Shown here: in pieces, positions 6,686 through 11,234 of the stretch
How the letters are laid out: each line of letters opens with the position of its first letter
Numbering within the stretch: the stretch's first letter is position 1
Assembly: GCA_007123395.1 (NCBI GenBank)
Contig: SKLD01000371.1
Span: 1-11,234, forward strand
Source: Opitutales bacterium
Lineage (GTDB): Bacteria > Verrucomicrobiota > Verrucomicrobiia > Opitutales > Oceanipulchritudinaceae
Length of the DNA: 11,234 nt
Direction: 5' to 3'
Made by a program: the position numbers and the translations under genes
Notes under the pieces: generated by a model
The model's input: only the letters and a program-made list of their open reading frames with translations
Told to the model about the DNA's origin: nothing
Database searches by the model: none

Positions 6686-8860
6686 ATGCGCAGCATTTCC
6701 TTACTCACCGTAATTTTCATTTCCTTTGCCGCCGTTTCCGCGGTTTCGGCAGAGGAACCACCCTTCGGCCCGCAGACCGACCAGCACGTCACCGCCGAAC
6801 TCGTGGCCAAGACAACTTCCGTCCGGCCCGGAGAGACCGCGCGCCTCGGCCTGCGCCTCGACCACGAGGACAAGTGGCACACCTACTGGAAGACCACCGC
6901 CACAGGCTACAGCCCCAGCCTGCGCTGGGAGTTACCGGAGGGCTTTGCGGCGGGCGAAATCCAGTGGCCCGTTCCCCGCCCCTACGAGAGCCTCGGGTAT
7001 GTCGAATACGTGTATGAGGACGAAGTTCTTCTGCCTGTCGACCTCCGCGTGCCGCAGACTGCCGAACCCGGTTCTGAAATCATCCTCCGCGCCCGCGCGG
7101 AATGGCTCATGTGCACGGACACCACATGCATTCCCGGCGGTGTCGACCTTGCCCTGTCCCTCACTGTGGCAGACCGCGAGCCTTCTCCCGACCCGGACCG
7201 CGCCGACCTCTTCGCTTGGGCCGACCGGCACTTGCCGGTTGCTCATCCCGACGTCACGGCCGTGGCATGGCAGGAGGGCGACTCCTATTTTCTGTTCGTC
7301 GAGTCGACCGGTGAGCCGCTGCCGCCGGAGTTGTATTTCTTTGACGCAAACCTGCTCATCAAGCCGACGCTTACGCAGGAAGCCGAATATCTCGACGAAC
7401 ACCGCGCGCTCCTCGCCTTCGCCGTCGATCCGGCGGGCGGCGCCGGCGACCGCTTCGAAGGCGTGCTCGCCGCGCGCTCCGGGGAGTGGACGGTCGACGG
7501 GCAACCCCGCGCGGGCATCACAATCGACACTCCCCTCGGTGACGAGGCACCGGATGACCGCCTCGCCGCCGCCGGCACACAAATAACTCCGGCGGGCACC
7601 GAACCGGCGGCGCCTCCTGTCAACTTCGCGCTCGTTGCCGCTCTTGCCTTTCTCGGCGGACTCATCCTCAACCTCATGCCCTGTGTCTTCCCCATCATCG
7701 GGATCAAGGTCATGGGCTTCGTCAACCAAGCCGGTTCCGATCCGCGGTCCGTCGTCCTTCACGGGCTCACCTTCACGCTCGGTATCGTTCTCTCCTTCTG
7801 GGTGCTGGCGGGCTTTCTCATCGCCTTGCGCGCGGGCGGCGAACAGCTCGGCTGGGGCTTCCAGCTCCAATCGCCCGTCTTCAACTATCTGCTTATCATC
7901 ATTTTCCTCCTCTTTGCGCTCAACCTCAGCGGGGTCTTCGAAATCGGGCAGTCCGCCATGAGCGTTGGCGACGGGCTCGCAAAAAAGTCCGGCTACTCCG
8001 GCTCGTTTTTCAGCGGCATCCTCGCCACGGTGGTCGCCACCCCGTGCTCCGCGCCCGTCCTCGGCACTGCCCTCGGCGCGCTCATGGCCATGCCGCCGAC
8101 GCAACAGTTTCTGGCCTTCACCGCAATGGCTCTCGGCCTCGCCTCGCCCTACCTCGTCCTCTCCATCTTCCCCAAGCTCATGGCCTTTCTGCCCAAGCCC
8201 GGGCCGTGGATGGAGAGCTTCAAACAGGGCATGGCTTTCCTCCTCTACGCCGCCGTCGCCTACCTCGTGTGGGTGCTGGCGGGCCAGCTTGTGCAAAGCA
8301 ACGGCTTCGCCGACACCGCCCTCCTCAAAGCCTTTACCGGGCTTGTCCTCATTGCCACGGCCGCTTGGGTCTACGGGCGCTGGGGGGCCGCCTTCCGCGC
8401 CAAACGCGTCCGCCGCACGGGCTATGCCATTGCCGCGCTCATCTTCGCGGGCGGCTTCGCGGCGGGCTACCCCGCGCCCTTCGCGACCGACCTCGAGGAC
8501 GCCCCCATGGTCGTCTGGGAAGAATGGGAACCCGGTAAAGCCGAGCGCCTCGCCGGAGAAGGGAATGTCGTTTTCGTCGACTTCACCGCGCGATGGTGCG
8601 TCACCTGTCAGTCCAACAAAGCCGTCGTCTTCGGCTCCTCCGAGGTCCGTCGCCGTTTCCACGAGATGGGCATTATCACCCTCCAGGCCGACTGGACCAA
8701 CCACGACCCGCGCATTACGGAAGCCCTGCGTGAATTCGGGCGCACCGCTATTCCTGTCAACCTGCTCTACGCTCCCGGCCTCGACGAGCCCCTTGTCTTC
8801 CCCGAACTCCTTACCCCCGGTATCGTCCTCGACCGGTTGGAGCGCGTCGCGGGAAGCTAG
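6686..8860 (+). CDS. dsbD: Protein-disulfide reductase, DsbD/ScsB family
   Basis: The 724-residue inner-membrane protein carries electrons from cytoplasmic thioredoxin across the membrane to periplasmic thiol proteins. An in-frame stop at 6653-6655 makes ATG 6686 the first possible ATG, and it begins a good signal peptide (MRSISLLTVIFISF..., likely cut at VSA/EE). The periplasmic N-terminal domain (~23-310) holds WLMC-TDTT-CIPG with Cys143 and Cys148; the CIPG form resembles ScsB-type proteins more than E. coli DsbD. About eight membrane segments (~312-610) follow, with the paired cysteines in NLMPCVFP (Cys333) and ATPCSAP (Cys454) of the CcdA-like core. The C-terminal thioredoxin-like domain has WCVTC (Cys638, Cys641) and a cis-proline-type AIPVNLLY. 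All three redox pairs are intact, so the full relay should work. No Shine-Dalgarno is evident. The gene diverges from the A2M gene and ends tail to tail with thrC. Confidence 0.94.
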   Translation: MRSISLLTVIFISFAAVSAVSAEEPPFGPQTDQHVTAELVAKTTSVRPGETARLGLRLDHEDKWHTYWKTTATGYSPSLRWELPEGFAAGEIQWPVPRPYESLGYVEYVYEDEVLLPVDLRVPQTAEPGSEIILRARAEWLMCTDTTCIPGGVDLALSLTVADREPSPDPDRADLFAWADRHLPVAHPDVTAVAWQEGDSYFLFVESTGEPLPPELYFFDANLLIKPTLTQEAEYLDEHRALLAFAVDPAGGAGDRFEGVLAARSGEWTVDGQPRAGITIDTPLGDEAPDDRLAAAGTQITPAGTEPAAPPVNFALVAALAFLGGLILNLMPCVFPIIGIKVMGFVNQAGSDPRSVVLHGLTFTLGIVLSFWVLAGFLIALRAGGEQLGWGFQLQSPVFNYLLIIIFLLFALNLSGVFEIGQSAMSVGDGLAKKSGYSGSFFSGILATVVATPCSAPVLGTALGALMAMPPTQQFLAFTAMALGLASPYLVLSIFPKLMAFLPKPGPWMESFKQGMAFLLYAAVAYLVWVLAGQLVQSNGFADTALLKAFTGLVLIATAAWVYGRWGAAFRAKRVRRTGYAIAALIFAGGFAAGYPAPFATDLEDAPMVVWEEWEPGKAERLAGEGNVVFVDFTARWCVTCQSNKAVVFGSSEVRRRFHEMGIITLQADWTNHDPRITEALREFGRTAIPVNLLYAPGLDEPLVFPELLTPGIVLDRLERVAGS
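8857..8860. other. Overlapping stop codons of dsbD and thrC in one CTAG
   Basis: The palindrome CTAG supplies the TAG stop of dsbD on the plus strand (8858-8860) and the TAG stop of thrC on the minus strand (8859-8857). The genes therefore overlap by four bases and there is no room for a terminator between them. Each transcript must end inside the other gene, unless RNA polymerases collide or Rho acts. Confidence 0.95.
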
Positions 8861-10212
8861 AGCACCTCGTCCAGAAACGCCTTCACGGCACTGGTTTCAG
8901 CCGGCAGATCCCACTTCCGCGGCTCACGGGTCTTCAGCGCTTCAAGCGTCGGATGCGTGGCACCCTGACCTGTCGCCTCCGCCACAACCTCGGGGAACTT
9001 GGCGGGGTGCGCCGTGCCGAGGACGATTGTGTTTTTCGACCGGTCGACTTCCGCGAAACCACAAGCTGTGTGGGGATCGACAATATACCCGTGTTCCCGC
9101 CAGACCCGCGCGGTGATCGCGCGGATGCCCTCGTCATCGGCCCGCGTCGCACGGAAGCGGTCGTGCCGGAAATCCGCGAACTCCACCCGCCCAGTCTCGC
9201 GCAGGGCTGCCATCGTTTCCCGCACCCGCTCCGGATCGCCGCCCGTGTGCTCATACAGGAACCGCTCGAAGTTGCTCGCCACCTGGATGTCCATCGAGGG
9301 GGCAAGGCTGGGCTGCACGCTGCCGGCTTCATACACGCCCGTGCGGAAAAGTTTCCACAAAATGTCGTTGCGGTTGGTCGCCACGCAAAAACGCGAGACC
9401 GGCAAGCCCATGCGGCATGCCCACCACCCCGCGAGAACGTTGCCGAAATTGCCCGTCGGCACAATGAACTCAACCTCTTCCCGCCGGTCCTCCGGCAGAC
9501 GGAAGTAGGCGTAAAAATAATACACGCATTGCGCAAGGACCCGCGCGAGATTGATTGAGTTGACCGCACTCAACCGGTGCCGCCGCCGGAACGTCAGATC
9601 CCCGAAAATCTCCTTCACGATCCGCTGGGCGTCGTCAAAGGTTCCCGCCACCGCGAGCGGATACACTGTGTCCGCCCCCGTGCAGGTCATTTGGCGCTCC
9701 TGCAAAGGCGATACCCCGCCGCGCGGGTAGAGAATGAAACTGCGCACCCCCGGTTTTCCAAGCAGTCCGTGGATGGCCGCCGCACCGGTGTCGCCCGAGG
9801 TCGCGCCAAGAACATTGATCTCCTCGCCTGTTCGTCCGATCTGGTGCTCGTAGAGGTTGCCCAGCAACTGAAGCGCAAAGTCCTTGAAGGCCAGCGTCGG
9901 ACCGTGGAACAGCTCCAGCACGAACAACCGGTCGTCGAGGCGGCGCAGCGGCGCGATGCGCGCATCGTCAAAGCCGGCGTAGGCCCGTCGCACGCAACGC
10001 TCTAACGCGCCGCCGTCCATCGGCCCCGCAAACCGGCGGAAGAACTCCAGTGCCAGATCCGTGTAATCCAAACGCTCCCAGGCCCGCAGCTCACCCGAAA
10101 AGTCGGGCAGCGCTTCGGGCACAAGCAGGCCACCGTCCGGAGCAAGCCCAGTCGCAACGGCTTCTTCAAAAGCCATCGGCGGTGTTTCGCCGCGTGTGGA
10201 GTGGTAGCGCAT
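8857..10212 (-). CDS. thrC: Threonine synthase
   Basis: This 451-residue PLP enzyme converts O-phospho-homoserine and water to threonine and phosphate in the cytoplasm, the last step of the threonine branch. It opens with MRYHSTRGE followed by GLAPDGGLLVPE, the standard N-terminus of the family. The PLP lysine is Lys110 in GPTLAFKDFALQ. The substrate/phosphate loop GATSGDTG is at 136-143, and the PLP-phosphate loop GNFGN is at 254-258. I chose ATG 10212 because the product then starts exactly where family members do. A GTG at 10224 would add MKPA and overlap the lysC stop as GTGA, allowing translational coupling, so the start is not settled. Neither start has a strong Shine-Dalgarno. It follows lysC directly and is almost certainly in the same operon. 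Length and motifs look complete. Confidence 0.96.
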   Translation of the reverse strand: MRYHSTRGETPPMAFEEAVATGLAPDGGLLVPEALPDFSGELRAWERLDYTDLALEFFRRFAGPMDGGALERCVRRAYAGFDDARIAPLRRLDDRLFVLELFHGPTLAFKDFALQLLGNLYEHQIGRTGEEINVLGATSGDTGAAAIHGLLGKPGVRSFILYPRGGVSPLQERQMTCTGADTVYPLAVAGTFDDAQRIVKEIFGDLTFRRRHRLSAVNSINLARVLAQCVYYFYAYFRLPEDRREEVEFIVPTGNFGNVLAGWWACRMGLPVSRFCVATNRNDILWKLFRTGVYEAGSVQPSLAPSMDIQVASNFERFLYEHTGGDPERVRETMAALRETGRVEFADFRHDRFRATRADDEGIRAITARVWREHGYIVDPHTACGFAEVDRSKNTIVLGTAHPAKFPEVVAEATGQGATHPTLEALKTREPRKWDLPAETSAVKAFLDEVL

Positions 10213-10220
10213 CGCTGGCT

Positions 10221-11234
10221 TCACTGGTCGAGGGCAAAGGACCGGTGCAGGACGCGCACGGCGTCATCCGCCGAATCCAGCGAAATCGCCACCGAAATTT
10301 TGATCTCACTTGTGCTGATCATCTGGATATTGATTCCGTGCTCCGCCAACGTGCTGAACATCTGCGAGGCCACACCCGAGTGCGACTGCATCCCCACCCC
10401 CACGATCGACACTTTCGCAATGCGGTCGGTCAGGCTCACCTTGCCCGCGCCCAGCGAAGCGAGACACTGCGAGACCGCGCGCTCCGCCTTGTAGGCGTCG
10501 TCCGTCGGCACCGTGAAGGTGAGATTCGCGACACCTTGACGCCCCACGTTCTGCACAATCATGTCCACGTTTACCTGCGCATCGGCAAGCGACCGGAAGA
10601 TCTGCGCGGCGGCCCCCGGCTGGTCCGGTATGTCGCTCACGACGACTTTCGTCTGGTTCTTGTCGCAGGCCACGCCGCGCACAAGCACGTCCTCAAGGGT
10701 TGTCTGGGCTTTCACTATTGTTCCCGGGTTGTCATTGTAACTGCTTCTCACTTCAAAAACCACGCCGTACTTGTTCGCAAACTCCACCGCCCGCGACTGC
10801 ATCACCTTGGATCCGAGACTGGCCAGTTCAAGCATCTCCTCGTATTTGATCTCCGGTATCTTCTTCGCCTCCGGCACAATGCGCGGGTCTGCCGTGTAGA
10901 CACCGTCCACATCCGTGAAGATCTGGCAGAGGTCCGCCTTCAGCGCGGCCGCGATCGCAATCGCCGAAAGGTCCGACCCTCCACGCCCAAGCGTTGTCAC
11001 ATGCCCGTTCGCGTTGATCCCCTGAAATCCGGCGAGAATCACCACCTTGCCGCCGTCCAGCAACTCGCGCAGGTCCCCGCCCCGGATCTCCACGATCCGC
11101 GCCTTCGTGTGCACCGCATCCGTCACAATGCCCGCCTGCCCGCCCGTGCGCGAAACCGCCGGCACACCGATGGCGTGAAGGGCAATGGTCGCCAGTGCAA
11201 TCGTCTCCTGCTCGCCGATCGTCAATAGCACGTC
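10221..11234 (-). CDS. lysC: Aspartate kinase (N-terminal part missing)
   Basis: This enzyme phosphorylates aspartate to aspartyl-4-phosphate, the entry step to lysine, threonine and methionine (and diaminopimelate). Only the last 337 residues lie in the window; the frame is open at the edge (…DVLLTIGEQ), so the apparent GTG start near 11231 is an artefact and the N-terminal KFGG-type motif is outside. Visible catalytic features are TIGEQETIAL, GRGGSD (codons near 10971-10988) and TDVDGVYTADPR of the nucleotide site. Two ACT domains follow (from about 10690 to the stop), with IVQNVG and ISTSEIKIS, the effector-binding signature of lysine/threonine-inhibited enzymes. It is monofunctional: the chain ends after the second ACT domain with no homoserine dehydrogenase fusion. 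The stop TGA (10223-10221) lies just ahead of thrC. Inhibition by lysine and/or threonine is likely but its pattern cannot be read here. Confidence 0.96.
   Translation of the reverse strand, partial: DVLLTIGEQETIALATIALHAIGVPAVSRTGGQAGIVTDAVHTKARIVEIRGGDLRELLDGGKVVILAGFQGINANGHVTTLGRGGSDLSAIAIAAALKADLCQIFTDVDGVYTADPRIVPEAKKIPEIKYEEMLELASLGSKVMQSRAVEFANKYGVVFEVRSSYNDNPGTIVKAQTTLEDVLVRGVACDKNQTKVVVSDIPDQPGAAAQIFRSLADAQVNVDMIVQNVGRQGVANLTFTVPTDDAYKAERAVSQCLASLGAGKVSLTDRIAKVSIVGVGMQSHSGVASQMFSTLAEHGINIQMISTSEIKISVAISLDSADDAVRVLHRSFALDQ

Noticed and set aside
6583..6882. An extra 100 residues at the N-terminus of the A2M frame, starting at 6882
   Set aside because: This extension would overlap the dsbD coding region by about 200 bases and bury the signal peptide 100 residues into the protein. 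The start at 6582 explains both the signal peptide and the ribosome binding site.
6932..8704. A 590-codon open frame on the minus strand, antisense to dsbD
   Set aside because: The translation is charged, Glu/Gly/Asp-rich and featureless, as expected from the complement of hydrophobic membrane-segment codons. The plus-strand gene is certain.
8953..10005. Plus-strand open frames (e.g. 8953-9558, 9577-10005) antisense to thrC
   Set aside because: thrC is intact with all its PLP motifs on the other strand, and these translations have no family features.
10050..11228. A 392-codon plus-strand open frame covering lysC and the start of thrC
   Set aside because: It spans two well-supported minus-strand genes and its His/Arg/Leu-rich translation has no recognisable motif.

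Overview
This is a GC-rich, gene-dense bacterial window with five protein-coding genes, two of them cut by the window edges. It has no RNA genes, insertion sequences, CRISPR arrays or other mobile DNA that I can see. The genes are a XylR-type sugar regulator (3' part), a very large exported alpha-2-macroglobulin (A2M), a three-domain DsbD/ScsB-type thiol:disulfide reductase, threonine synthase and aspartate kinase (3' part of the gene). An envelope-bearing (Gram-negative type) bacterium is implied by the exported A2M and by DsbD. The mix of a XylR-type regulator (periplasmic-binding-like sensor plus AraC HTH), a long soluble A2M and a lysC-thrC pair would fit the Planctomycetes-Verrucomicrobia-Lentisphaerae/Kiritimatiellae group. 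That placement is a guess from family distribution, not something the sequence proves.

Layout. Positions 1-576 (+) hold the end of the regulator. It converges, across an 87-bp gap, on the A2M gene at 664-6582 (-). The A2M gene is transcribed divergently from dsbD (6686-8860, +) out of a 103-bp shared upstream region at 6583-6685. dsbD runs tail to tail into thrC (8857-10212, -), and the two stop codons lie in one CTAG tetramer. thrC follows lysC (10221-11234, -, continuing beyond the window) with no real gap, so lysC-thrC is a likely operon. No stretch over 300 bases lacks a gene.

How the genes work together. lysC and thrC encode the first and last steps of threonine synthesis from aspartate; hom and thrB are not in the window. 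The A2M/dsbD pair is the most interesting part. The A2M keeps an intact thioester motif (Gly-Cys-Val-Glu-Gln, Cys1417), and by my reading its mature chain has only one other cysteine (Cys1243). The divergent neighbour is a complete transmembrane reductant pump with all three cysteine pairs. A working hypothesis is that DsbD keeps the thioester cysteine reduced during export and folding. I do not see a clearly novel multi-gene system here; the families are all known, and the novelty lies in arrangement and detail.
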